64,000 nt of DNA from the NCBI GenBank assembly GCA_023653785.1, contig JAMKCH010058438.1:1-64000 (forward strand), written 5' to 3'. The translations under genes were made by a program, and so were the position numbers. Positions 35,601 through 46,600 of the stretch are shown one piece after another. Each line of letters starts with the position of its first letter. Positions within the stretch are counted from its first letter, which is position 1. The notes beneath the pieces were generated by a model. It did no database searches. It was not told the DNA's origin and worked only from the letters and a program-made list of their open reading frames with translations. Source of the stretch: Ophioderma brevispina (lineage: Eukaryota; Echinodermata; Ophiuroidea; Amphilepidida; Ophiodermatidae).

Positions 35601-38600
35601 GAAGTATGACGTCTTAAATTACTGTTTTGCATTCAGCGTTTCATGACCATAATCAGTAAAAATGATGAAAACCATCACCAATGCAAATATTTGTTTCACA
35701 TGTGTTTTCAAACTTTTTTTTGCACACAAAAAAATAAAAATATTTAGGGTCGGCGGTTAAAAATAGGGTCGGTAGGGTTACGCCAAGCAAACAATTTTGT
35801 TTAGGCCTACCATAATTGGTACAGATCCAAGGGACTTAATTATTAAATGGTATGCTGACGCAATGCATACTTACCATTCCTAGAATTCAAAGAAAGTTGC
35901 AGGTAATAATCAGGTGAACCATCTTTAGTGCATATTTTTTATCAATAACGAGGATAGCATCAAATATTCTAAGTAAGCAATTCAACAGAGGAAATCAGTC
36001 CTGTCACTTTTCCAAGAATATACTATGATTTACTCTTGTCCAAATAAATTAAAAGCAATCATCAAAGTCCAAGAACACAGGTGACTTTCAAGGGTTGGTG
36101 CATAAGCAAAACCTAGCTTCATGAATTCTCACTTATCAAGGATTTAATCACTTGTTTTTGTGACATGTAAAATTCTTAGATCTTTTACGTGTAGAATCAC
36201 TGGTATGCAACACAACATTCAACAGTATTTATCTCTTAGTTAAAAGTCTGGTGGATATGGGTGGCATAATTTAGACCACTTTTAAAATTATGGCCTAAAA
36301 TGTTTGGCAAGAACAGGGCGAAGTGAGTCCATTTTCATGTCTTAAAATCTTTCAAAACAACGTTTTAAAGAGTTGTAAAGTTGTAATAAGCAACTATGAA
36401 TTTGTTTACTTATTGCATCATGGGGTACATGTAAGGTCATAAATGTTTAAGTAATAACATTGAATAGTCTGGCAAAATCTAATAATAGTACTATCATTCA
36501 ATCACATTTTATCCATTTCAATACACTCATGCCAAAATGTTGTCAATAAAGTCCAATAAACCCCACACCATGATTAAGTCTTACTAAAATCTCAAACGAG
36601 TGATATCTTTCCCAATCAAAACTCCATCAGAACACCCCTTCCTCCACCCCCCTTTCCCTTTGACCTCCCCCCATCCTTTACCATTTACATAGTAACCCAA
36701 TTACTGTTCAATATTTATATGATCGATCACACTGGCTCCAAAACTTAATTCCCTGAAAGCGCCTCCAGCTTTTGTTCCCTGTAAAGCCTGTCCACTTCTG
36801 AAGGGCTTTAGCGGGGCCAATGCCCTGGTTTACCTGCCCCTGAATATGGTGGTCAAACTGTGCCGACTGGAATTATGCAGTACTTTTTTCTTCGGCAGTT
36901 GGCCAGACTAGCAGTTGATCAAGGCTGGAGTGCATTTTGATCAAGGCCAGAGAGAAAAGCGCAAGAATTTCCCATGATTCCCTGCGTTCTCACCCATGCA
37001 AGAATGGCAGTATATTGTTATGTTGGCATAGCACCTCTTTGCCCGAGCAAACAAGATCAAATGGTACCAGGTACCTCCCAATATTGATTGCAATACACCA
37101 CTCCAAACCAGGGGATACACCACAGTAATATTTTATAACATTCTACAAAGTAGATGTCTAGTATCTTCCTCATGAAAAAACACGGTCTTAATAAAAAAAA
37201 TAAAAAAACTCCAACCCATTCAATAGCATTACTCAGGACACTTGGTTGCTATTCTAATTCATTTATGTTCAACCAAGGAGGTATCATACTATAGTAAACG
37301 ATGATCCCTCCTTGGTTCAACTATTATTAGAGGTTGACTTTCCAACAATAGTAACTGTTCTTCAACTAATGAGACCACAAAGTACAAGTCATCAAAGGGA
37401 CTCGTCTTTTGTCATTGACTCAATTTTTAGAATATTTGTTAAGTCTTTCAGTTGTTTGCATTCTTAGGCCAAGATCTCAGAGGATCGCGCGCAATCGCGC
37501 ATTACGTTTGAAATTGTTTTTTGACTGCATAATTTTTTTTGTTTAGGTTTTACTCACTTTAAATTTATTTTTTGTAAAAAATTTCGGAAAAAAATTGAAA
37601 TTTGGCCGCGAAGTGGCCGAAAAATTGAAAAAAGTGGGCCAAAAAATGCATTAAAAAACCGCATTTTGCAGTAGCATTTTTCACATTTCTTCTGAGACAA
37701 ACTTGGTTTTTTTTGCCTTACACTTTACAGGCACAAAAATGAAACTTTGGCACACAAAACAAAACCCATAGTCCAGCAAAAATACCCCAAATTAAGCTGA
37801 AAAATTGAAAGTACAAATTTGGGCAATGAAAAAAAAAAAAAAAGCCGAATAGTTTTAACCTGAAAAATTCTCACCTGCTCCTAGCTACATGTGCCAACTG
37901 TACAAATTCACCGAGTAATCTAGCACTTTGATTATCAGGTCCTAATTTTTATACTTGACAACCCTTTTAACTAGTATGATGTACAAAAAAACCAGGATGT
38001 AATGATCACTCAACAACCAAATCGAAGGACACCACTTAAAAGTGATTGATATTTAAAAGATGACTGCATGTTGGTACCACAGACCTAATTTCCATGTGCA
38101 TGTCCAGCATGTGCGATTTGTTCATGGAATTTTTATTGCGCCTGTGGACATGTTTGGCTTAACATCTATAGGCATTCCTTGGCCACCCTGAAACCAGTAT
38201 CATGCTGCTCAAATTATAACCAACATACATTACTACACCTCCCAACCAGTACTACAAGTTCAAATTCCTCCAAGGTTGGGGGTGTCAGGGGCTGTCTTGT
38301 GTGCATTCCATACTTGGCCCCAGGGAATTGCAATTCACTATGTCCTCTCCCACTCCCAGTGACCTCATTAGCTGTTGCATAAGACAAATTTGGTAATAAT
38401 TGCCCCAATTGTTGTCACACACACACACACAAAAAATATTAAATTGTTCAACCTCGAATGCCAACACCTTTAATGCATAAGCACTGATAGGTACTGTGCA
38501 TGTTATTTTTTAAGTTATGGGAAATTGTCCAAGGCACAACTATTTCAATAAGGCAACGCTTACAAATATATATTTGCATTTTCTTTTGAGTATTTTGTAT

Positions 38601-41600
38601 TCCTTTTGTAAAAACACCAGAGCATAATACTTATGCAACCCAGCCATCAACATGTAAACAAATTACCATTTTCAGGACCTACATGTGTGAAATTATTTAA
38701 GCTACAATCCCAGCAATATTGGCATTTGGCAATAGGTCTGAATTTAAATTAAAAACGCGCATTTCATATCAATGGCTAAAACCAAATAGAATATCGCTCT
38801 CTGGAAAAGTAATTATTTCCCCCAGTCGGGCCTCTCAGTCATTGTATCCTTTCTGATTGGCTGAGCAGTGGGTGTGTATATGGGTCACCTGCAGTTCAGC
38901 AGTCGCTGGCAATACACGACACTCATCATGCCATTCCCACGGCCAAATAGCAAGCTAGGTTTGAGCAGTTAGCGGTCTTCCGGTCTGCTTGGTATGAATC
39001 ACACCACTTTTACTTGCCTCAGTCATATAATGTACCATTTATACAGTGCGTATGCACTAAAATAGGTGAAGTCAAGATTTTTTTAAAATAACACCAAAGA
39101 CCTCACTTTCATGGTTCTTTAATGTTTACATTTTGCTACTACTAGAAAGTAAACCCAGATACAGATTGACAAGTTTTCTTTTTAAATCCCAAAATTTCAA
39201 TTTGTTTCTTTCCTGAAAGCCGAAATTATGACATTTTACAAGGTTCCCAACCCTAGCTAATCCTACACCCCAGGCTAACCCCTGCCATGATCTCTACTTA
39301 TGCCCTTTATTATAGGGTCACAATGCCTGTGAAAGTGGGTCAACATGAAAGGGCATTTCATGAATGTACCCCTTGTCCCCCCCCCCACTTACTCTTAAAA
39401 AAAACCCAGATTTTTGTATCGTCTGACTTTTGGTCTAAATATAGTATGTGTGCCTAATCTGACATGCAAATTGAAATCATCCTCTCAAGAAATTTGCAAT
39501 TGCTATAAATTTCTGTCCGTAAATAGACAGAAATGAAGCATAGTGGTCTATGGGCCGTAATACAGACATTTGCCATCAGAATTGGACTGAAATTTTTGGG
39601 TAAAGCTTTTCCCAATGATACATGAAACATACAGAAGGTGCTAGAATCCAAAATGCACCTTTAAGAACCACAACCACGTGGGGTTGTGTTTTGTGCATAA
39701 GTCCTCCATGCAAATGAGGCTAGGATTTTGAACTTAATTTGGATGGAATGGGTCATCCACAAATCACCCCTACTTATTAAAGACCACAGTTTCCAGTTTT
39801 CTAAATTGCTGATAACCGTTTTTCCTTTTCAGTTTTCTATTTTGGACCATTTGTGTATTTAAATTTGCTCCAAGAGCATATTCAGCATATTCAAATATTC
39901 TAAAATTTTAGATTTATTTTCCCCTCCCCTTTCAAGGATATCTCTTGAACCAGGATGCGAGGATCACACAACTCCCTTTCATTCATACGGACCAATTCAA
40001 TAGGGCACTACAGGACTATTTGATTGCTTATTCAAAAGGGTTAAAAAGCCTATGGATATAAAGCCGATCGAGACATTGTATGATAGTTTTAGGGGCATAC
40101 AAAATATAAAAGGTGTGAATTGTGATTGCTCACAATCATGAGAAAGGGTGGTAAACCTGTTAAAATAAGGTCTTATCAAACTATGAAGTAAAGAATCACG
40201 CCACTTGGGTACTTATCACTAAATGCTGGAGCCTTTAAAAAAAATGGAGTAGGGTAGGAACATACACGCCTTAATATCTTGTTCAGAATGAATCCAGGTT
40301 CAGAATCTGCATGTGTTCTTACATGTACTGTATAAGTGGAAATTTTCGCGTACAGATATTTTCGTGATTTTAACAGTTTTGCCAAATGCGCAAGAATTTA
40401 ATTTCACGTATTGACATCAATGCAATACAAATCTATTGGAAAAAGTTATTTTCGCGAGTTTTTATTTTCGCGTTTTTATGTTCACTCACGAAATTCGCGA
40501 ACATAAAAACCTCGCGAAAATTTCCACTTATACAGTATGTAAATTACCTGTACAAGTGACACTTACTGCATTTCTCAGCCGATTCATCGGAACCATCCGC
40601 ACAATCTACGTCACCATCGCACTGCCATCTGCCTGGGATGCAAGTCTTGTCGTTACACTCAAATTCAGATGCACTGCAAGTTCTTTCAGCTGTAAAATGA
40701 AAAAAGGATGCTGCCTCAGTCATGTTTGTTAATTGACTACTGATCTCCTGGTTACACAAGTTCAGGCTCGTAAATATGGGTAGTAAAATCATTGTTTATC
40801 AATCGTCCCTTTTCAATTGGGTACATAAATGGCTCATTTCCCCCAGAATTTCCACATTTTCAATCAAAATCAGCCAAAATTGAAAATTGTGTAAAAATAA
40901 GACTATGTAGGGCCACTATTTTTAATTCTTTGAAAAATTCATGTAGATATAGGCATCACTTCCAGTTCCCAACACTTGCAGCTCTACATGTAGGCCCATC
41001 TCTACTCCCCACTTAAAATTAAATTTACCTCCAGGACACAATCTTCGAATCTATCTTCACTAAAATTTCTCACAAAATAGCAAGTTTTAAATTTCAAGTA
41101 TCTTGGCAGATTGTGATTGAGTGCTAGTTCAAGGGTGAATTGAATGTGAACCTTATTTATAGTATTAGTAAGTCCAGTCTTATTGTCCTTGTTTTTAATT
41201 GTTAACTACCACAGTTGGGGCAACATTCTCTAATCAATCATTTGTATCAGTGTACCTGTTAACTCTTGCAACAGAATACACACAAAAAGTTCCGAGCCAT
41301 ATTGACTGTTGTCTTGTGCGCATTCTTTCGCTGCGCATTCTTTCGCTGCAATATTGCAAAAAGTGCAATCAAAGATTGAGGTCTTATTTAAAATGATTGT
41401 GACCGGATATTTACATAGCACAATTTTTCCCACTACATACTCCAGTCCCAACAACTTCCCGAGTTAGATGCAAACATTCATATCAGGCGTTTAACCGAGT
41501 AAAATCAGTCAATATTCTATTCATTCAATATTCATTCACTCATTCAACACATCCCGAATCTGAACCAAAACAATAACATGCGGTCGAGATGCTTCCAACC

Positions 41601-44600
41601 ATGTGGAGATTTTCTTTTTAAACATGGGAGAGGTGTCAGCAGGTAGAACCACGCTTCGGTTTTCCCCTCGCCGGATGTGTTCACAGTAACACCTGGTGTA
41701 CACATGCAGCATTAATTAATCCTACTTCTATAGAACAAGCTCATCCTAACAAAAACACCTGGTAACCATACTTAATTTTTGCCGAATTAAATTTCCCAGT
41801 AATATTTTTTTCTACCATTTAGGCCCTACATACATTTGAGTAGGTGGGTGTGAGAATTTGCTCTATTCACTAACCCTTAGTATCTTTGTCATAATCTAGC
41901 TTCGTTTTTAGTATCTTTGTCATAATCCAGCTTCGTTTTTCCCCAAACCCGAGTGTAAACTATGGGTTTTTATGGTTATTTACTTTAAAAAAAATGTAAA
42001 TTGTTTATAAATATTTTTGGATTTTGCATATTAGACCAAACCATTCCCACACATACATACTGCAAGTTTACAAACATCAATCATCCCAAATAACACAATA
42101 AATTGTACCAGAGAGTACTGAGCCAACTCAGGACATGTAGCAGTCACACCCACCAAAATAGGAATTTAAGGACTCAAACACCTATACACAAAAAATGCAT
42201 GGATGGCCGACTTGTGCCTTTTAATGCAAATTATTAAATCGGACCACACAGCTTGGATCACAATCAGGCCATGAGTGACCATGAGACATGGTGGTGTGCT
42301 GGGTGGAGAAATAACTTATATTGCCAGAATATTTGGAATTCCTCGGGATTTTTCGAGACATCCATGAAGCTTTGCTAGAAAGCCCCAGCTCATGTAAAAG
42401 GCAAAAGGCCATCTCAGCATGTGGCATTTATACCACTTACACACTCCATTGAATTCATTAATAGCCCTAATTATGATGTTGATTAACTATGAATGCCCTA
42501 AGCCTGATCCCTAGATAATCCAATTTCCCAGTAATCAAAGCAGTTCATTTTAATACTGCATTTTAATGATTATCTGGATTAAAATTCAAAAGGTAATTAT
42601 TACTTGCCTCTCCATTTGAGGCAATACTCTGGCACTTTCCTCACTCAGTCAATTACCAAGTCTGCAGTCAGTGTCCCCAATTTGCTACTTGCTTAACAAG
42701 TAGGTGACAGACAGACTGCATAATGAATCTACCTTCTTTTCATTCCTAATACACTTGCAAACAAGATTAAGCTTAAAGGTAATTATCAACTCAAAATGGA
42801 CTAAAGCCTACTTATATCGTCTTTTATAACTCTAGCTTGGCTCCCTACACAACTAAAACACTCAGATCTGTCTGACTTAATTTTAAGGTACAACATCAGT
42901 CATAGTCCCTTCACCTTGTTCAAAAATTAAAACAGTTTGAAACTGGCAAGTTAAAACCCTTCAAATGGGAAATAATGGGCAATTCATACCACTAAATAGG
43001 CAGTTTTAAAAACTTTGAAACCATTGAGTCCATAGTTGTAAAACATTGCAGGAACGATAGAGAATGCTTCAATTTTAATCAACTTGTGCAAACTAGCATT
43101 ATCTCAACACAAGTGATGCCCAAACATAAATAGTTAGCTTAACACTGATTTTGCTACTTCAAAGGGCAAGAGGGCAATTTAATTTGTTCAAGTTCTTCGC
43201 GCAGCTATAAAACAATAAACATCTACTTTTTCTCTTTCACCTATGTATATTGGAAATAGCCAAAAAAATCTTGTCAAAATAACATTGAACCATACCCTTG
43301 ACTTCCCCAGAAAACCATGCAGGTTTGAACCTAAATTGGTAAATAGACCCCGATCATACAACCTTATAATCTTGGGATTTCCTTAAAGAAGGCCGGTTCT
43401 GATTAATGTTGATATTTTCGTTACAATGACCCGTTGGCCAGGTCAAAGATTTTAAGTTTGCTTGACTTTATATTACAAGAAATTGGGGTTTCTACTCAGG
43501 ATTTGTCATTGTCAGTTTCCTCTTCAAGGTTTATTCATTGACAGAATTGCAAATTCATCTGGAGGGATCTATACACTTTGGGGAAGAGAGACTAATTTTT
43601 AAACTATTCTCAGCACAAATCCTTACAATTACAAGAAAACCTTTATGTTATACTAAGGTCCCTGGCCGGGAATAACACCTCAAAATTGCATTCACCTAGC
43701 TAATTTGAATCCGGTATATACAGAAAAATGCCTCTTGGCCCATTTGCACAATGTGCTACAATTGACGTCAGTACTATTGACTGCGCCATACCAATACTGT
43801 TAAAGTGTTAAACTTTAAACAGGGTTCTCAATGCATAAACTGAATATAAAGTGAAAAGAAAACGCCAACACATTTTATCCAAAAAACTAAACTCGTTCAG
43901 CGACAAAATATTGAAATGGCATAATACTTGAATTTACTTTCAGTAACTATTTTCAGGCATACCATTGACTACACAAAACTTTGCTCATCTCTTTAACAAT
44001 TAAACTAAAAAAAACGCCTATCCTTCGATTCCTTCCAGCAAATTGATGAACAGAAAAATATTACATTTGTCAACATAAACATATCAATCCAAAAGCAGAA
44101 AATACTACCGGTGAATTAATATTTATATTACAACATCCTGGGTCTTATGCAAATAGCCCATCCCCCAAATTGGGCAATGTGATTGGTCTATACGGTCTCA
44201 TGTCATGACTAGAACACCGATATGAATATTTATAACCCACTTATTTTGGCGCTAGGGCTGCGTCACGTTTAACGACAGCCAATCGAAACGCTAGGATCGG
44301 CCACACACTCCACGACTGTCTGTACGTATCACAACATCAACACAAGAATTTTACTACAACTCGCACCGCCGCCGGTCCGGGCGAAATTGTAGAATATTTA
44401 TCCTGTTTAGGTCAGATTAGAATGTTCAGCGACTTTCCCCTTTCCTAAAGGTAGAACCCAATTTCGGTTCGGCAAGAACATTTCCCAGTGGTTGTCAATA
44501 TATATCGCAAATTGCGGGGTGAAATTCTTGAACTTCAACACTAAATTATGCAATTGTAATTTATATTCCAACAACAAACGAGCAGTGTCCACGAAAAAAA

Positions 44601-45579
44601 AATCATTGGGCGTGTGAATCCGAAATCTCTTAAATGCCATCCTGTGAACCTTTACTGTAATTATAACTCTTCCAGTAAATAAATAGCATCTTGGCTGAAA
44701 GACAATGTTAGTTTTCTTCCAACGAAAACCGATTCGATCGCCACGCCTTTTTTGTAGTAATCAAAATGGCGAATATCAACATGATCAACCACACTGACCG
44801 GCCGGTGTTGAAAGAAGACTTAATAAAATTGTCTTTCAAAAAGTAACTTGAAACTTACTACAGCTATGTTCGTGGTATTATCTCCACAATCGTCTTCGTT
44901 ATCACAGTACCAGAGTTTAGGAATGCATCTGCCGTTTCCACATCTAAAGTGATCAACTCCACACTCCGATTGGCCTGTAAAAAATGGAACACTGTCATGA
45001 AACAAACCTTTCTCACAAAACGAAACACTAACAATCCATCTTCAAATGCTCATTTACATACAGTGCTTGTTATTTGTTAATAGCTTAGAATTGCTACAAA
45101 ACTTTGTACGTTTATCGCGATTCAAGAAAACCCTAATCATGCTAATTCACAGGCGAGAAGACGCTATTTTTGAACGTCCATGTTTTACTTTTGGCCAATC
45201 CATTCCAAAAACTCGTGCTGTAAATCCGACACCGTACCCGGCACTTTCTTCAGCTTGAAAAATTGACATTAACATTTCCATTAAAAATAAAAGCCATCTT
45301 AATGTAACATATAGAAATATTTTCCCCATTAAACCTTGGGCCTCACAAAAGTGAGAAGACGAAGATAAAAAATGACAAAACATGGGCCCATATTCGCCCT
45401 TGTACCGATTCACTGAACGCGTTGCTCGGCAATCATGGCAATACAAGCACGCTTTGCTTGGTCATGGCGCGACCAAAACACAAACCAAAACATTGACAAA
45501 ACTCACCTTTTACTTCATTAAAACACAATCCAAACAGCACTAAAACTGTTATGGAAAGTAACCACGGTGTAAACTCCAT
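26309..45579 (-). CDS. VLDLR/LDLR-family lipoprotein receptor (11 exons, to the transmembrane segment)
   Basis: This is a single-pass endocytic receptor that would bind lipoproteins or secreted ligands at the cell surface and release them in acidic endosomes. Exons: 45507-45579, 44859-44974, 40567-40689, 31664-31783, 31022-31396, 29990-30118, 29675-29806, 28555-28975, 28034-28255, 27163-27562, 26309-26684. The domain order is signal peptide, eight LA repeats, EGF-A, EGF-B, six-bladed YWTD propeller, EGF-C, short stalk, membrane helix, in about 829 residues. Eight LA repeats and the three-repeat exon match VLDLR/LRP8, and the length fits VLDLR without its tail. All introns use GT-AG and phases agree. 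One base is missing in exon 2 (at about 44873) and one in exon 10 (A-run 27308-27311). The NPxY tail is not identified; possible tail exons lie at 21402-23782. Confidence 0.93.
27163..27562 (-). CDS. Receptor exon 10: YWTD propeller, last blades (one base missing)
   Basis: It contains [39 protein letters not shown] and LPHPFSVAV. The frame then shifts. In the next frame it continues [20 protein letters not shown], then [15 protein letters not shown]. One A is missing from a run at 27308-27311 on the plus strand. Length is 400 where 401 is expected, and exit phase 1 fits exon 11 only after that correction. Confidence 0.92.
27673..27990 (+). repeat. Dispersed repeat family R1, copy 3 (in receptor intron)
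   Basis: It matches 4655-4935 through gcggccaagcctcatta, cccatgacccaca, tcaactccaacggttttgga and ccttgacaacata, then extends into gatttcgcttttacgtgtta, which is shared with 11549-11620. It sits in the intron between exons 9 and 10. Confidence 0.75.
28034..28255 (-). CDS. Receptor exon 9: YWTD propeller
   Basis: It is 222 bp, phase 2 to 2. It contains [17 protein letters not shown], then [13 protein letters not shown]. These are canonical blade motifs (xxGLAVDWI.xxxYWTD, PRAIVVDP). Confidence 0.94.
28555..28975 (-). CDS. Receptor exon 8: EGF-A, EGF-B and first propeller blade
   Basis: It is 421 bp, phase 1 to 2. EGF-A is [14 protein letters not shown] through NNRTC. EGF-B begins DINEC (calcium-binding type) and ends DLRTC. 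The propeller starts [15 protein letters not shown] and includes [14 protein letters not shown], closing on a Cys split by the intron. In vertebrates these pieces lie in separate exons; here they are one. Confidence 0.95.
29675..29806 (-). CDS. Receptor exon 7: LA repeat 8
   Basis: It is 132 bp, phase 1 to 1. It encodes [20 protein letters not shown], then [21 protein letters not shown]. The DWxDEP ending is the signature of the last LA repeat in LDLR and VLDLR, placing it directly before EGF-A. Confidence 0.94.
29990..30118 (-). CDS. Receptor exon 6: LA repeat 7
   Basis: It is 129 bp, phase 1 to 1. It encodes [20 protein letters not shown], then [14 protein letters not shown]. The aromatic residue before the fourth Cys is replaced by Glu and the usual CDG by CNS, so ligand contact through this repeat may be weak. 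Confidence 0.92.
31022..31396 (-). CDS. Receptor exon 5: LA repeats 4, 5 and 6
   Basis: It is 375 bp, phase 1 to 1, with three complete LA repeats. Their calcium-site ends are [18 protein letters not shown] and SDCPDNSDE. Repeat 6 contains [14 protein letters not shown], close to the key ligand-binding repeat of vertebrate LDLR (LA5). A single exon holding three LA repeats is the same arrangement as the vertebrate LDLR and VLDLR genes. Confidence 0.96.
31664..31783 (-). CDS. Receptor exon 4: LA repeat 3
   Basis: It is 120 bp, phase 1 to 1. It encodes [20 protein letters not shown], then [18 protein letters not shown]. The usual D-x-S-D-E is NGIDE, so the calcium site is slightly atypical. 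The first 34 bases and the acceptor are duplicated at 32849-32882. Confidence 0.92.
31750..32371 (-). repeat. Duplicated segment spanning the exon 4 boundary, copy 1
   Basis: It is nearly identical to 32849-33472 (about 10 substitutions and a small indel in 622 bp). It includes the functional exon 4 start with its acceptor, plus flanking intron. It ends at cttatcagccac, the same bases that end copy 2. Confidence 0.95.
32372..32848. other. Unique spacer between duplicated segments, ending in a T-run
   Basis: This segment of about 477 bp lacks a matching copy in the window. It begins just after cttatcagccac and ends with cagccac plus about 22 T. That pattern resembles a minus-strand retroposed insertion with a poly(A) tail, but no gene or SINE head is recognised. 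Confidence 0.5.
32849..32882 (-). pseudogene. Truncated copy of exon 4 with an intact acceptor
   Basis: It holds the first 34 bases of exon 4 and the acceptor ttttaacag, identical to 31750-31783. After the fragment the sequence runs into the T-run, here poly(A) on the minus strand, with no donor. It could act as a decoy acceptor. It may instead be an assembly artefact. Confidence 0.85.
32849..33472 (-). repeat. Duplicated segment, copy 2 (in intron 3)
   Basis: This is copy 2 of the 622-bp segment at 31750. In transcript order it precedes the real exon 4, so the splicing machinery would meet it first. Confidence 0.95.
33473..35398. other. Intron 3 sequence, no gene seen
   Basis: AT-rich intronic DNA. 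The 112-codon plus-strand frame at 34819-35157 has no recognisable domain and no splice context, so I treat it as chance. Confidence 0.45.
35399..35813. mobile_element. MITE-like element in intron 3
   Basis: The left end taggcctaaaaaaaaatgtt, then tgattggcataac, pairs with the right end gttacgccaagcaaacaatt, then ttgtttaggccta. Subterminal agggtaggtaggtcgg and agggtcggtaggg also mirror each other. Both sides show TA at the edge, suggesting a TA target site. No coding capacity. Confidence 0.65.
35814..40325. other. Intron 3 sequence, no gene seen
   Basis: AT-rich intronic DNA. A patch at 37470-37860 (gatcgcgcgcaatcgcgca, then runs of aaaaattgaaa) looks like a dispersed repeat. A (CA)n run sits at about 38417-38431. 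No gene is supported. Confidence 0.45.
40326..40537. mobile_element. MITE with ttcgcg inverted repeats beside exon 3
   Basis: The ends tactgtataagtggaaattt and aaatttccacttatacagta are perfect inverted repeats that continue into ttcgcg/cgcgaa. Interior cgcgag/cgcgaa blocks mirror each other. TA edges suggest a Tc1/mariner-type target site. It ends 29 bp from the exon 3 donor boundary. Confidence 0.85.
40567..40689 (-). CDS. Receptor exon 3: LA repeat 2
   Basis: It is 123 bp, phase 1 to 1, with acceptor tttacag and donor gtaagt. It encodes [20 protein letters not shown], then [14 protein letters not shown]. All six Cys and the acidic calcium cluster are present, as is the Trp before CDGD used in ligand contact. 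A MITE ends 30 bp beyond the donor. Confidence 0.93.
41879..41940. repeat. 31-bp tandem duplication
   Basis: Two adjacent units of agtatctttgtcataatc + tagcttcgttttt differ at one base. A 15-bp double (gcgcattctttcgct) lies nearby at about 41320-41348. Confidence 0.85.
44147..44236 (+). promoter_or_regulatory. Octamer / CCAAT / TATA-like cluster in intron 2
   Basis: ATGCAAAT (octamer) at about 44147, ATTGG (inverted CCAAT) at about 44182 and tatttata at about 44227 occur in promoter-like order on the plus strand, followed by GC-richer sequence with another ccaat near 44279. No gene starts downstream on the plus strand, so this may be an enhancer, a non-coding promoter or chance. Confidence 0.2.
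44859..44974 (-). CDS. Receptor exon 2: LA repeat 1 (one base missing)
   Basis: It encodes [20 protein letters not shown], then [13 protein letters not shown], with the LA Cys spacing. The conserved Asp-Glu calcium site should follow. Instead the frame slips at about 44873/44874, giving TTNIAVV. One extra base there would restore a DE calcium site, the sixth Cys and a phase-1 exit at the gtaagt donor. Length is 116, where 117 is expected. Confidence 0.88.
45507..45579 (-). CDS. Receptor exon 1: start codon and signal peptide
   Basis: The ATG at 45579 opens [20 protein letters not shown], then NEVK, a clear hydrophobic signal peptide. It ends AAAG|gtgagt in phase 1. No other in-frame ATG competes. 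A TATA-like element lies about 75 bp upstream. Confidence 0.85.
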
Positions 45580-45653
45580 GTGAATAATCCAATAATTATA
45601 TTTCCTTCTTAAAATGTCTGCTATTTGGAGAAAATATGTGATAGTATTCCGCG

Positions 45654-45808
45654 TTTATAGTCCCACGTTTTCTACGTCTCGTAGTTCTTCCTTTTCTGAA
45701 TGCAATTTACAACTGCCGATTTTAGTGCGTACGCATAGTTTAGATTTGCATAATTGATGTATGACGTCGCATCGAACCATTCCGCGGTAAAGCGCAGCAG
45801 TTTATTGG
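45654..45808 (-). promoter_or_regulatory. Candidate core promoter of the receptor gene
   Basis: On the minus strand, TATAAA lies at 45654-45659, about 75 bp before the ATG. A TGACGTC (CRE-like) sits at 45762-45768 and a CCAAT box at 45804-45808. Spacing suits transcription starting near 45625. No sterol-response element was recognised. Confidence 0.45.
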
Positions 45809-46242
45809 ACTTGTGCCAACCTTGCTCAGACGGCTGCTCTGGGGTACCACTACAGAGAAAATTGCGGGTACTTGCGTTGGCGTGTTTGTAAACAAACCAT
45901 CACGTGATTTAAAAGCGTCATAACAAGGTTGCTGGTCAATAACAATGATGGTGGAATTTTATTTTCCTGTATAGGCGATGCGGTTTTTGGAGAAAAAAAT
46001 ATTAAAGAACAACAAACCAATGTTGATACAGAATTGAAATACTCATCGATTTTTGTATGGCTTGACTGCATGCTGGTTTGTTTTGTTTGTAATTATGATT
46101 TCAGAAACAATCCCGACCACAACAATTCATGAATTGTTTGACATTAAAAAATCTGGCCAATAACTCTCGGTCAATGAATCGACTAAAACACATGGGCATA
46201 ATTAGTTAAAATTAATATTCCATCAAAATAGAATATACTGTA
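45809..46242. other. Upstream flank, no gene seen
   Basis: The overlapping frames at 45850-46132 on both strands are short and carry no domain. Confidence 0.5.
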
Positions 46243-46600
46243 TAAGGCCAAGTAAAATAAGTAACGAATTTCTCATCCAGGTTTTTTCAAAAAAAGGAGG
46301 AGGCAGGGCTTTACTATTTACTATTTTTCATTTATTTGCTATTTTTTTCCAATATGGCTGCCAAGCCAAATATGGCTGCTCAAGGTATAAAATCACAAAT
46401 ATTGTGCAATTTGAATATACTTTCTACTGGAATTATCAAAATTCAGAAACCATCAAAATCAATTTTCTCCGAAAAAATTGCTATTTTTCCATTTTTTTTC
46501 TGGATTTTTGAAAATAGCAAATAACAAAAAAACCGGGGCGGCGTAAAAAATCGGAGCGGGCGGGGATGAGCAACTCGTTTCTTTTTTTACTTGGCCTAAG
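46243..46600. mobile_element. MITE-like element with ~33-bp inverted repeats
   Basis: The left end aaggccaagtaaaataagta, then acgaatttctcatcc, mirrors the right end ggatgagcaactcgtttctt, then tttttacttggcctaa. The interior contains two aatatggctgc phrases and no transposase. Confidence 0.75.

Larger units (their letters stand above)
40690..44858. other. Intron 2, no other gene seen
   Basis: Apart from the short tandem repeat at 41879 and the promoter-like cluster at 44147, this is ordinary AT-rich intron. The frame at 44407-44640 on the minus strand lacks any recognisable domain. Confidence 0.5.

Noticed and set aside
26309..45579. Treating the receptor as a pseudogene because of two frameshifts
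   Set aside because: All splice sites, cysteines and propeller motifs are otherwise intact, and each break is a one-base slip. Error or allele is likelier.
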